Assembly (NCBI GenBank): GCA_003184365.1
Contig: NKYR01000008.1
Location: 434,001-498,000 of the forward strand
Source of the DNA: Evernia prunastri
Taxonomy: Eukaryota; Ascomycota; Lecanoromycetes; Lecanorales; Parmeliaceae
DNA length: 64,000 bases
Direction of reading: 5' to 3'
The position numbers and the translations under genes are program-made. This document shows positions 53,801 to 64,000 of this stretch, in pieces; within the stretch, counting starts at the first letter, position 1; each line of letters starts with the position of its first letter. The notes under the pieces were generated by a model that was not told the DNA's origin, searched no databases, and saw nothing but the letters and a program-made list of their open reading frames with translations.

Positions 53801-54269
53801 CACCGCCGACGCCTCTTCGGACTTCATCATCGCCTCCAAAACCCTCACGCCCGGCGGCATCATCACCGTTCTCGGCACACCCATCCGACTGGCCCCCGGT
53901 GCTGCGGACGTCGTCATCGGCTCCAGCACGCAAACCCTCTCTTCCTCGGCCGTCATCACGCCCGCGGACATCATCACCGTCGCCGGGCAAATCATCACGG
54001 CTAATCCGACCGGGTTCGCAATAGCGGGCACCACGCTCGTCCCCGGCGGAAAGGGCGTCACGGTCGGTGGTACGCCCGTCAGTTTGGGTCCGGGTGGCAC
54101 GTTAGTCGTGGGGAACGGGAGCGAAGTGCTGCCGACGAGTAATCTGGGACCTGGTGCCGGAGCGGGCGTCTTCGAGGGCGGGCAGGCGAGGTTGGAAGGG
54201 CTTGGCTGGAGCTGGCTTGTTGCCTGGACTGCGTTTTGCACGGTGACGGGAGCGTTCTTTTGGATGTGA
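50832..54269 (+). CDS. large GPI-type cell-surface protein with six 65-residue repeats
   Basis: Two exons (50832-51688, 51743-54269) give 1127 residues in frame. A signal peptide (LPLGILCILFTHCSRVTA) starts the protein. Residues of about 60-215 are a Ser/Thr/Pro mucin-like stalk suited to O-glycosylation. A cysteine-bearing central part (ITQCGSCRVLADQVQVYYWP, CPTWGLSDPF) follows, then a second acidic low-complexity linker. The C-terminal third is six tandem units with the core GSTYTANTASQFVVAGQTLT, PGGQITVSSTPISL and NIAVVGGSTQ. The C-terminus is a hydrophobic segment (WSWLVAWTAFCTVTGAFFWM) with no charged residue after it, as in GPI-anchored proteins. It probably sits in the cell wall or plasma membrane; adhesion is a reasonable guess, not shown. 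Neighbours give no functional hint. Confidence 0.85.
52983..54140 (+). repeat. 195-bp tandem coding repeats, six units
   Basis: Unit starts at 52983, 53178, 53373, 53568, 53775 and 53970, that is 195, 195, 195, 207 and 195 bp apart. The four central units are the most alike; the last two have drifted. Each encodes one about 65-residue beta-rich unit of the surface protein. The 207-bp spacing reflects a 12-bp in-frame insertion in unit four. Confidence 0.92.
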
Positions 54270-55275
54270 GGGGTGGACGGCTGGACCAGGATTCTTTGGG
54301 GATGGACGGCGGTTTGGGGTTTCGATGTGTGAAGGGGTTTGTATATAATGAGGGTCACTGTGTTGATTAATGAATTGGAGATGTTTATACCTCTTATAGA
54401 AACATTTAATTTACTTCTTGGATCATCTAGGTCCCGTCGTTGGTCAGGGATTTGGAAAAAGAGCGCGATAGTGTAGGGAAGGAGATCTGTGTCTCAATTA
54501 TCCACCTTTCGTAAGGCAATCAGAGGGAAAACAGAGACCGGAACACCCGCTCGCAACTACCATCGGTGGTGAGATTACATTCCAACTCAGCTCTGTGGAA
54601 CCATGGCCAGCCACAAGCCTTACGCATGTGCATCCACCCTCTCGCTCGAACGATCGATACCATTCGGGAGCCGTCACGCTTGGATCTCGTTGTCTGGCAT
54701 ACTCGGTGGTGGCCGCCTTGCCGCAGCACTTCCGTTGAACGTTGGAACATTTTGAAACACGGACTTGTACGAGGATTGCTAGTGGAATGGTGTGGTTGCT
54801 TGTGGTTTTTGGGATGGGGATGGGTTTTGCTCATTGTTATATTGTGGGGGATGAGGAGGGAAGGGATTGGGGAGAGCAGCGTGTGTATGAGCCAGTGTGG
54901 GAGCTGAGTTGAGAGAGAGAAGATCGGAGGAGGAGATAAGGAAGTGGGTTTATTAAGAGAAGCGCAAAGTTTACGGTCAGAGTTGTACATTGGAATGGCA
55001 GAAGTACATAATCTCTCTCTTTGTATTCACTCTTCACCACTTTACCGTCCGGAGAGAAGGTCCGTTACATTCATATCAATTTGCCTCATTCACTTTTGTC
55101 TCCATGTCATGATTTCTGCTTACACCACAAGCTCCTCAGCTCACCGTCCTTCTTTCTACCATACCCTTGCTACGTATCATTGTCATCGTCTGCCAGACAC
55201 ACACACACCCTCCTAAACGCTCCCTGCCTTCCGTCACACCCTTGACATCCCAATTACCCTCCCACCTCAGCAAAC
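54270..55275. other. intergenic region
   Basis: No gene is supported; frames on both strands at 54520-55040 have no family match. The right end (55190-55275) is C-rich and leads into the pseudogene. Confidence 0.55.
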
Positions 55276-55649
55276 ATGGGCGCCTGGGGCCACGGTCTCA
55301 TCCAAATCCGACCCCGACCTCGACGTCGTGGGTGACATCTCCGATCACGCCGGCCGTCCTTGCAAACGACCCCAGTTTCACATTCCGGTATCCCGAGAAA
55401 GCCTGACAAAGTCGTCGACAGACTAAACGCCGGCCTCTTTCACGAGCTGCTGGAAGACTTCCGAGCCAAGAATTGGAAGCACGGCATCATCTACCTCGGC
55501 GCTTTGTCCATGCAACTGGGAGTCAAGATCGTCGATGCGGACATGCTGGTGTTGAAGAACACGCTTCCCCGTGTCACCATGTACGGTGTGGCCAAGGAGC
55601 AGATGCGGAAGGGTTGGAGGGGTACAAGAGTTATGGGGAGGCGTGGTAG
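55276..55649 (+). pseudogene. decayed MGAWG-type fungal gene with several frameshifts
   Basis: The start MGAWGHGLIQ is typical of a fungal family of about 200-250 residues that opens MGAWG-x-G-L. The next expected residues, SDPDLDVVGDISDHAG, are in the +1 frame (from 55307), so one extra A breaks the frame. A third frame carries ANDPSFTFRYPEK, then a fourth segment, PDKVVDRLNAGLFHELLEDF and NWKHGIIYLGALSMQLGV, is in the starting frame again (from 55402). A last shift near 55611 gives GLEGYKSYGEAW and a stop. At least three frame changes in under 400 bp, with no GT-AG pair that repairs them, indicate a pseudogene or a badly called sequence. What the intact family does is not known to me. Confidence 0.62.
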
Positions 55650-57142
55650 CTGGTCGTGATAGCGCGGTATGGAGCCTTGCTTCCCTTGCTCTGGCGATTG
55701 CTGTATTCAGCTCGAGCTATCTGACTGGCAAGAAGAACACTAGCTAGATCCGTACTGAGATCAAAGTTCGCTCGAACGTTAGATTGTCATCGTTTCTCTT
55801 GATGAGAGCCTTGAACGTCCTCTGGCTAAGTGATAACAGAACATACATACAAGCCACAAAAATCGACGACTCAATACCTCTCAAATTTCTGTCTTAGCGA
55901 CTGTGTCGCCCAGTCCCACCTACAGAATCAACCCCTCAGCCTATCATCAGAGCACAAATCGCGCATCCCTCCTGGTACATTCCACCTGCCCTCCATTCCT
56001 GCTTCGAGCTCAAAGTTCATCAGACCGAATGCCCTCCGCCTTCACATGCTCCTCCCATGTAGCCATTGCGCATTGGCTGGTCGAGGTGCACCTCACGCTT
56101 GGAAGCACTCCCCCCCTCCCCCCCGCCCTTCCCCGGCCCAACTCAAAAAGAGAGGCGACCCACATCTACGTGGAACTGACGGTGTCTTTATGGCTGTCGG
56201 TTCCCCCAGCCGAGTTCATCATCGATGGGTGAGCTGGGTGGGAGATGTCAATCTAACGATATGGTGGCTTTTTCGTATAAACTGTTTCAGAATAGGAGTG
56301 GGGGACTTTGCGGGGGTCTCATTGGTGAGGACGGATGTCGTCGTCGTTGTAAGTACTTTGGGTCTGTGAATCCTGTTACTGATCCATCATCAATATTTTG
56401 GTGCCGCTGGTACAGCGCCAGTCCTAAGAGCGTGTGGGCATGTTTCCTCTTCGTGGAAGTACGGTCTATCCTACTGGGAGATCCGGCAGTAATTCTGTCC
56501 TTAGGGTTGTGTAAAGTGTCACTCCCATTTCCATTTCTTTCCCGATCCCCGTGTCCCGTCAATCTGCATGCTTACATTAATATTGTTTCTTCTTGTATTT
56601 GCTTAGTTGCCACGACTATACACGTAAGCTCTCATTGCTGTTCTCCACCATCTTCCCTCATGGTAAGTCCACCGCTCTTCAGTAATCTTATAAGCAAGAG
56701 GTCGGTCAGCTTCATAAAGCAAGCGTCGGTGAATTCTGTGAAACACGCTAGCTAGATAAGATAAGAGATAAGAGAAAAGACTCAAGGCCCAGACCGCGAG
56801 CTGTTGGAAGTGCTCTCTCCGCTGCGGTGAACGCTTCCTCTCCAAGAACATTCGACCTATGCGCAAGATGATGGCGAGGTATCAGCGCACCTATTTTTGT
56901 CTTCAGCTCTCTACTATCTTGTCTTGAAACATGCGTGTGGAAATGCTACTGCAACGAACTGTGCATGATTGGGAAAGGCACAGCCCCGCATGAGGGTGTG
57001 CCGCAGAACTGTGAAGGATTGAGGCTGAAGACCGACCCCTACATAAGGTAAGTATGTCATTAGCAGTCCTCCCACCCCTCAACAAATGCTCAAATCCTCC
57101 GTGCATACAGTCACACCTGCTGCTGCTTCTCGATCATTGACC
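55650..57142. other. 1.5-kb intergenic region
   Basis: No gene is supported. Overlapping + strand frames between 55830 and 56755 have no family match. A C-run lies near 56110. Confidence 0.55.
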
Positions 57143-58925
57143 ATGGCTCCCCAACCAGTGACTGCCTCCCCAAATCCGCCCAATGGACCGTTACCTCCGC
57201 CCTCACATCACCACAGATCCAAATCTGCAAGCGAGACACAACGCGATGAGGCTCGCGTTGAGTTCAACAAGACCATCGAAGGGCACTATCGTCATGGGAA
57301 GACAGGATACAGACAAGTCGGAGCTCTATTCCTCACATGGGAGGACGACGACATGCAATGCAGAACGACGGAGGTGTGTACACAAAATGTAATACATTTG
57401 ATTACAAGCTCACGCTCGTGCCGCAGGTGGACAAATTAAGGGAGCTGTTCAAGACCCAATTCAACTTCAAGACCGAGTTTTATGAGATTCCCTCCGATCG
57501 TTGGGAGACCGCACTCCATAGAAAATTGTCGGACTTTTGCTACGAGTACGACAGCCCGGAAGATCTTGCGATCATCTACTATGGTGGTCACGCATACACA
57601 GGCAAGGAGACGAAGGAGTTCAAAATTGCAGCGTGAGTGGACCTGAACATACTGCTGTGCGGTTCAGCAGCGCTGCGCGAATGCTTCAGAATTAGTGTAC
57701 TCGTCAATGCTGACCTGACAATCTTTAGGAAATTCGATGGAAGTAAGGGAGGTGGAGATCCGACGGCTTTTTTCAGCGATATCCGAACCTGCCTTCGACT
57801 TCCAAGATGCGACCAGCTGATGATCCTTGATTGCTGTTATGCCGCAAAAGCCTTCGCGCGAGAACATATAGGAAAGCGAAAATTCGAGCTGATGACCTCC
57901 GCCGCCCACGACCTAGAAAGTCCTGCGCCACATCTACCACACTCGTTCACAACAACATTATACAACTCATTGCAACGTCTGATCAAAGAGAATCCAAAAG
58001 GGTTTTGTACCTCTCATCTGTACCGTGATGTCTACCATACCATGCCTGTCACCGAACCTCCTAAGCCGCCGAATCCCAAGCCCCTCCTCTTCGATCAGGC
58101 CCGGCATAGCTTTGGTAAAATCTGGCTTCGTCCACAATTGGAGACTGATAGGCCACCGAAGGCTAAAGAAGAAGGCAGATACCTCAAGTTGACATTCCGT
58201 CTCAACGAAAGGCCTGATCTCGCTGTCATGAATGAGCTTGCGCTACATCTTCAGTTCCTGCCACACGTTGATCAAATCAGATTCGAGGACTTGTACGCCC
58301 CGAAAGAACAGATCACAGACTTCATGACGTTGGTTCTACAAGCTCGGAAGCTCAAGCCCCTTATTAGGAAGATACACGCGAAGCGTCAGCTGCGTAGGAT
58401 TGCAGAGATGAAAACGGGAGAAAACGGGTCCGAGACTCCTTCGAGCCTACTGAAACTGACATTGGACCACAATCATCATCCGGCCTATGACTGGAGCAGT
58501 GCATCTCAAGTCAGCAACCATAACCCAAAATACTCCGAGCAGTCTCGAGATCAGGGAAAGAAGTCTGGAGCTTGGCCGCCTGCCCAGGCAACATCTCCCG
58601 CAAATGGTGTCTTGCCCAATGGCCAAATATCGGCTGATTATGAGATGGATGTGCCGGGTCCCGGAATCCTAGTGTCCACATTTGTTCCTCGGGCTGTGGA
58701 TACGATGCATGGAATATCGCAGGAGCATAGTAATGGTACGGTCCGATCCAACCATCTCCTCGAATTTCTAGTCAGGCGACGGATCATGATACTTATGTTA
58801 TAGCAGGAACGATAGCCCTCGCTGACACAGGCTCAGCACATAACCAAGACTGCAGAAAACGCTCGCGAAGTCAATCGCCGGATCGGGAGCCTTCTCTAAA
58901 GAAGAGAGTGCATAAGTTTGACTAA
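57143..58925 (+). CDS. fungal caspase-like (peptidase C14 fold) protein
   Basis: Four exons (57143-57373, 57427-57632, 57729-58735, 58804-58925) give 521 residues in frame. The N-terminal 50 residues are Pro/Ser/His-rich. The caspase-like core follows: VGALFLTWEDDDM, VDKLRELFKTQFNFKTEF, then DLAIIYYGGHAYTG with the catalytic-position His at residue 132, and QLMILDCCYAAKAF with the Cys pair at 181-182. FELMTSAAHDLESPAP matches the strand after the active site. The rest (about 300 residues) has no recognised domain and ends in a basic nuclear-localisation-like stretch (SLKKRVHKFD). The dyad looks intact, so activity is possible. The motifs differ from classical metacaspases (GGH-A instead of SGHG). 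The start at 57143 has a strong context; the in-frame ATG at 57086 is an alternative. Confidence 0.82.
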
Positions 58926-59418
58926 ATTACTAATACAAGAGGCAATTACGGAATCATATAGACGGATATCCTTTTGATAAGTAAGGCGTTCGGTGTCACA
59001 CAGCTTCAGAGAAGTCCAGCTCCGCTGCAACAATCCATCAAATGTAAAGTATTGCAAAGTTCTCCTATCTTGAGCCCCTAGCGGTCTCATACACGGCTAG
59101 AGGGTATTTAGGGAACCGTCTTATCCAGGAGATCTTCATGGGGCGTATATTATCTGTAGAAAAGGATCCGATGCTACCCAATTTCGAGCTGGCCCCCCAC
59201 GAACTTAGCCGCAGCTGCACGGCCATGTCACACAGCCAGAAAACCCCTCACACAAGCCGGGAAGAGGCTGCGCAATTCAGCCGGCTCATTATTAGCTATC
59301 AAGCAGTCTGCTTAGATGGCCAACAATCAGCACATATATATGAAGACGCCGCGCGACTATAGTATATCATCAGCGCATTGATCCTAAAGTACCTTCTGCT
59401 CGAAATTCTTATACCGCG
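58926..59418. other. intergenic region with promoter of the 94-aa gene
   Basis: No gene is seen. TATATAT at 59335-59341 stands 78 bp before the next start codon. Confidence 0.55.
59335..59341 (+). promoter_or_regulatory. TATA element
   Basis: TATATAT, 78 bp upstream of the ATG at 59419, at a spacing usual for a fungal TATA promoter with a short leader. Confidence 0.45.
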
Positions 59419-59816
59419 ATGAGCGACAATATTGAGGTGGGTAATCAATTTGACTGACTGGGTTGTTTAGACCCACTAACCGAACCCTAAGGCTAGAGAC
59501 TCCTCCACGGCCGTGAACCCACTTCGACGCCCAGAAACAAGAAGCAGGTATGAGACGGATCTAGAGCTGGAGTCCAGCAAGCACGTAAGTACCATTGCAC
59601 TTCCCTGGGATCATGTTGACATTTGCTGACTTTAGGACCTAGTTCCCTGAACCCTTTACAGTTGACCAGGAAGTGTACCACAAAGGCCCCCGTGGTGTCG
59701 ATCCCAATCCCTACAAGATCCATAAAGTACTTGGTGATGGCCAATATGAGCTATCGAGGGGTGGCATATGTGACCACAAAGTATATCTACAGGAGAAGCT
59801 GCAGACGGAGCCGTGA
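59419..59816 (+). CDS. 94-residue hypothetical protein from three short exons
   Basis: Exons 59419-59436, 59492-59584 and 59643-59816 join in phase to 94 residues. Splice sites are canonical (GTGGGT...AAG, GTAAGT...TAG). The N-terminal half is polar (TAVNPLRRPETRSRYETDLE). The C-terminal half, FTVDQEVYHKGPRGVDPNPY then KIHKVLGDGQYELSRGG and DHKVYLQEKLQ, resembles the small fungal proteins built on a 'G-E-x-V-x-[...]-REGPYxIxxVxxxGxYxLxx' pattern, probably a compact beta fold. Function is unknown. Each exon is short, so a search for long open frames would miss it. The acceptor of the second intron is the second of two nearby AGs; it is chosen because the first leads to a stop at once. Confidence 0.6.
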
Positions 59817-60315
59817 GCTCTCGGGCGAATTGAGGGATATGCGACAATGACTCGGTTACAGGGCCCGAGTACCTAGTTGAATTGGGGCACAAGGCATAAC
59901 TGTCATCTCCAAAGGCTAGCCAATAAATACATAGTGGGATTCGGTCTAAAACCTGGTATTGCATAATCGCCTCTTTGGTTGCACGAGGCTATCATTACGA
60001 GCTGAATGGCAATGCATTCGGAGGAGTAGTGGAGGTTTGGAAGCGGCGTTCGCGCACTTTCCCGGCTTTCGCCTGAGGTTCCCGGGACCGAGGGGACCTC
60101 ATCCTGTAGATCGTCTCGATCCTGTACTACCTAATGCAAGCTAACAGTGGGGCTGAGGGGGCTTAGACCACCTTAATACGACTTGGCAGGCAACCCTCAA
60201 AGAGTAAGCATTGTCCTCACAACATAAGACTTCAACAACGCTCATGATACTCATGTAAGCTTGTGCGAATGTTCAAATTGTGATTGAACGTGTGAGTCTG
60301 TCGGATCTCAGCGCT
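59817..60315. other. intergenic region
   Basis: No gene is seen between the 94-aa gene and the DUF6594 gene, both on the + strand. Confidence 0.6.
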
Positions 60316-61979
60316 ATGCCGAACGACTCGGGTCTCGACACCCCACCCTCAACGGCACCGACAAGTCCTACGTCGCCTACAAGCACCAATGGCCTGATTG
60401 ATTGCGAGAAGGGCCATGGCCCTGGCAATCTGGATGCGAGGTGGAATGAAAAGAGTATCGCCCAGGGAACTGGTCAGAACACCGCTTAGCCAGGGGTTCG
60501 CTTTACGAGGCTGATTGAAAGAAAATCTTGCAGACGATAAGCCTCGGTCTAAGGCCGTGAATTACTGGCAAAGGTTCACCTCGACAAAAAACTCCCCGCA
60601 CACAGCGCCCAGGCATCGAGAAACGGACGGAAGGCCAATTCTCGTCCAGCGGAGTGAGGCCCTCGCTCCTGGGGTTGAACAACCACTGACTGTATGATAG
60701 TTGATGATCACCCTGAAGGATACCCTCAACTGGCCGCCTTCGTAAACAGCGACGAAAATTTCCTGATCGCTAGGAAGTATGGCTTCCTTCGAAGTAGAGT
60801 GCTCTTGTACCGCCAGGACGAGCTCTCTGTACTAGAGCGGGAGCTCATTGACTTAGACGATGACGACAAGGCTAAACGGCCACTCGCCCTTGCGTCACGG
60901 AAGCACGACGAAGAGTCCGACAAGGACCTTGTCTACTCGCGTAAGGTATTAATGAAGAGAATTGACGATAAACTCAAGGAATATGGTAAGCACCTACAAC
61001 CATCTCTCCAGCCTTTTATACAACACTGGGCTTAATATAATCGCAGATGAGCTCGTGAGCAGGATACAGACATATGTCTCTCTCAAAGCTCCAAATTCGC
61101 GAGATTTTAAAAGTTTCATGGACTGGATCCAAGATCACAAACCGCTTGTGCAGGGAGAATTGACTTTCAGAAAGCACAAGGACGACCTCGTAGCCCTAGC
61201 TGGCGGCCAGGAGTGCGGCTGGCTCGATGGGGTTGTTGAGGACACGTTGAATTGGTGTCTTCCTAATAAAATAATGAAGGTAAGATTTATCATCAGATAC
61301 AAATGTCTGACCCGGACTGGGCAGCGGAATCATTCTAAACTCCCCCTAGAAAATATTTACGTCGTCCGAGCAACTCAAGAAGACCGATCATCGTAATCTA
61401 CATCTCTACAGCAAACGCCGCATTGACATGGTGGTACGCCTGGTCCTGGTCCTCGTAACAGTTGGTTTACTGGTCGGGCCGTCCGCGGTTTTGTACTTTG
61501 TTACAGGACAGAGCGCGTTGAAGATCTGTCTGATCATGGTATTTACGCTGCTGTTTGCCATGGCGCTGAGTGTATGCACGAAGGCGAAGAGGCACGAGAT
61601 GCTTGCTGCTACTGCTACGTGAGTCCAGCTTGGTCTCTTCTTCGTTCCTCGCTACTTGTGTTATTATTTGGTGTTGTTGCGCCATGCAAAGATGCAATGG
61701 CGTGTAATGTTTAATCGAAGTTTAGTTATTGGCGCTTTCTATTTGCCTTTCAGTCTTTTTCCTCAAACCACCCAAAATGCAACCTTCGCAGTCACTTTCA
61801 CTGCCCTCAACTATCACAATACCTTAGTCCAAGCTTTCAGGTTTTCTCTTATGTTTTCTTAAATCTAGTTTTGCGGTTAACCCTCGGCCGAGCTTCAAGT
61901 CCTAATGATGCAACTTAGCTACGCTGCTGTCCTCGTGGTCTTTCTCGGAAACTTCAACCTAAGTACCCTGACGAGCTGA
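60316..61979 (+). CDS. DUF6594 family membrane protein
   Basis: Six exons (60316-60472, 60534-60653, 60701-60985, 61047-61279, 61350-61618, 61919-61979) give 374 residues in frame. The polar N-terminus contains a TSPTSPTS run. The family core starts IDDHPEGYPQLAAFVNSDEN, then FLIARKYGFLRSRVLLYRQD, LKEYDELVSRIQTYVSLKAP, FMDWIQDHKPL, and LHLYSKRRIDM. Two or three C-terminal helices (LVLVLVTVGLLVGPSAVLYF, LKICLIMVFTLLFAMAL) end with ATATYAAVLVVFLGNFNLS, the family's usual tail. DUF6594 is common and expanded in filamentous ascomycetes; function is unknown. The 47-nt intron at 60654-60700 is the shortest used here and is needed to bypass a stop. The last intron, 300 nt, is long; its acceptor restores the tail. 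Confidence 0.82.
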
Positions 61980-63932
61980 AACTTTGGATGTGCTTTGTGG
62001 TTCATGATCTAGTTGACTAGACCGCATAGTTGGCGGGACCACGCGAACCGTGGCTGAAAGGAGACGTATCTGGAGATGATTTTATGTCGAGGCAATATTT
62101 ACTGAGCTCCTGGTGGCAGGTCTCTCAACCTAGTAGGTACAGCGGTGAGACAAGTTATATTTATGGCTACTGTGGAATATATGACTTACGAACCTTGAGA
62201 TTATGATTGATGGATTTCAAAGTGCAAATTCTGAACTCATTCCGGAGCGGAGGGTTCAGATGCTCACAGATGTGTTTCTTGGAATCTAAATACTTACTGT
62301 CAACTGACCGAGGCCGTTTCAGCGTACTAAAGTTCAGTATTTGAGAATCTGCATATAGTCGGACCACTCGCTTACTCATCGACTGATCCCATTACTTCGC
62401 CACTGAGGCCCGCCTGGAAGCATGGAGATCTCGTTACTCCAACATGTACTCCTGTCTAGAAGCCTGTGACCCTGTCGACGACGTAATTCCTTTCCCTCCT
62501 TCGGCCATGGCTTCCAAGACTGACACGGATATTCGTGAGCTGGAAGGCCTCAGGGACTGGGGATCCTTCAATGCGAATGCTCGTTCGCAGAGGAGCAAAT
62601 CCCCACGCTCTCGTAGTTTGCGGAATGGGAAGGCGCGACTGCATTGGAATCTAGCTTGTAGATGACCCAGTTGGTTCGGGTAACACCCATCGACGAGATC
62701 CGTTAGATGCGGACACCCTAGCCGACGCAAGAAACTCAGGAGATAATTAGCTATGGATTCATGCCGGTGGAGGCCGAAATGGCGCTGGCTTGCCGTGAAA
62801 GGGGAGGGTTCACGATCTTCGCCTTGTTAGCAGACCATTCTGTCATTACATGTCGATAAAAAACTGCTGCAGCACTGCGTTGTAGCTTCCCCTCATAGTA
62901 ACAAATTGGCATGGGTTTCCCATGATGTATAAGCCAACAGACTACTCTAGGGCTGGAAAATCAAGTCTTGACACATCAAACTTCAACATATGTGTATGGA
63001 TGCGTGTGCAGACACTGCAGCTACCTCTTGCAGGCCTGTCGTGGGAATTCGAACTGCAGCTAATAGCTCAACTTTGAGTTGGCCATCCCTCATCTTCCTC
63101 ATTCCTCCGGCCTAAACATGGGAGACTCATGGCTTTGTCGCCACCCGAGCGTAGCAACGATGCGAAAGTCTGTAGCTGCAGAAAGGCTACGACACAGGTA
63201 TGCTTTTTTGGTCAACATTTGGGTTCTCTGCCTTGAGTTCTTTCAGCTATGCCTTCTGCGCGGGTCGGCTATATCGCCTAGTTCGCTATGGGGTATTAGG
63301 CACGCCGTAAGATATCTCTGGGGAAGAATCATAGAGCAATGTACACATCACGTACCTGAACCTTGGCGGTTCTCGAAGCTAGGCATCCTGGAGTGCTATC
63401 TGCTTGGTGCATGTGATGCGGGCTTCGAGATCGAGACGAGCTCGAAGCTGGAAATATGCGAACTCCATGTTGCTCTCAAGCGGTTGGCTTGGTGCTCCTT
63501 AAGTCGGTTGTCTTCATTTCATCGCAACTCTGTCTCTCCATCAAGTCTCGTCGGTCAGAATTGGCGTACAGACATCCATATGTCGTCTGCCGTCGGGAGA
63601 GCGACTTTGACTCTTTGCTCCGAAAAAGCAGTTGCAGAATTCCGAAGATCGCGCACGATCGAAAGTGAGATAGCTGTTACATCTGACGTATCTATTTTCT
63701 TTGTTTTCTTTTGTTTCTGGATTTCGCCTAGGTGTCACTAATTTACTAGCGCCTCGATCAGACCGAATCAAACTCGTGGACTCTTATCGTACGTGCCGCT
63801 TTAATATCGATTAATATATATGCTACTTACCATTTGCAACTGACCGTAATTCTGTTACAGTGGATTACAACATACTCTATGAGACCAGACCCTATATATA
63901 CCCTTCACCAGTAATAACACATACGTACAACA
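61980..63932. other. 2-kb right-flank region without a supported gene
   Basis: Open frames at 62444-62665 and 63079-63741 (+) do not match any family. The latter can be broken by a plausible intron (63198-63246) but no joined version is recognisable. TATATATA at 63893-63900 marks a likely promoter just before the edge. Confidence 0.5.
63893..63900 (+). promoter_or_regulatory. TATA element
   Basis: TATATATA, 33 bp before the ATG at 63933. It supports a gene that begins at the window edge. Confidence 0.4.
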
Positions 63933-64000
63933 ATGAGTGAACAAAAAGAGATCGAGGTTTAAACAGTACTTCCAGATGTGGGACATTCATCATCTGTTGC
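63933..64000 (+). CDS. possible start of a gene cut by the window edge
   Basis: An ATG with codons MSEQKEIE follows a TATA element and a leader rich in A and C. A stop follows two codons later unless an intron begins at the GTTTAA after GAG, which is a weak donor. The layout (TATA, short leader, an MS-start of six to eight acidic/polar codons, then a GT after GAG) resembles the first exon of the gene at 59419. Only a continuation beyond 64000 can settle whether it is real. Confidence 0.22.

Noticed and set aside
63079..63741. 220-codon + strand frame near the right edge
   Set aside because: It lacks recognisable motifs, and a good GTATGC...TTTCAG intron inside it leads to a quick stop.
1..64000. 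tRNA, rRNA, CRISPR array or transposase
   Set aside because: Reading both strands I found no tRNA-like cloverleaf boxes, no direct-repeat/spacer array and no transposase or reverse-transcriptase motifs. A covariance-model search would be the decisive test for small RNAs.

Overview
The window is nuclear DNA of a filamentous ascomycete (Pezizomycotina). The evidence is short GT-AG introns of about 45-130 nt, an alpha/beta-fused tryptophan synthase, and families largely confined to these fungi: HET domain, fungal rhodopsin-domain membrane proteins, DUF6594, Zn2Cys6 regulators and UMTA-type methyltransferases. I cannot name the genus. Most genes are split by introns. I rebuilt them by joining frames at splice sites, and the main spliced models close to exact multiples of three.

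Layout. 1-1770: no supported gene, but a cluster of different 5-bp tandem repeats. 1771-3153 (-): seven-helix rhodopsin-domain protein. 4503-10035: a compact secondary-metabolism group made of a UMTA/LaeA-type methyltransferase (+), a UbiA-type membrane prenyltransferase or terpene cyclase (-) and a P450 (+) with a GC-AG intron. 10478-12178 (-): large secreted protein. 13238-13708: weak small gene, followed by a GA-rich degenerate repeat.

15103-26392 is a housekeeping block: RXT3 of the Rpd3L histone deacetylase complex (-), BTN1/CLN3 (+), mitochondrial acetylornithine aminotransferase ARG8 (-), the SDH assembly factor SDHAF4 (+) and tryptophan synthase TRP5 (+).

27343-64000 is gene-poor and accessory in character. 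It holds two members of one fungal F-box-like family (27.3 and 41.8 kb), a small secreted cysteine protein, a multipass membrane protein, a DHCR24-like FAD oxidoreductase, an 873-aa HET-domain protein, a Zn2Cys6 regulator with one zinc-ligand cysteine replaced by serine, BLOC-1 subunit 1 interrupted by an N-run, a 1127-aa GPI-type surface protein with six 65-residue repeats, a frameshifted MGAWG-family pseudogene, a fungal caspase-like protein with the His/Cys dyad, a 94-aa three-exon protein and a DUF6594 membrane protein.

How they work together. The methyltransferase, UbiA enzyme and P450 plausibly build one terpenoid or meroterpenoid. The HET and caspase-like proteins belong to families tied to fungal non-self recognition and cell death, although nothing in the sequence proves a link between these two. 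ARG8 and SDHAF4 are divergent mitochondrial genes sharing a 277-bp promoter region. Two N-runs both sit inside long C or G homopolymers and look like assembly problems.
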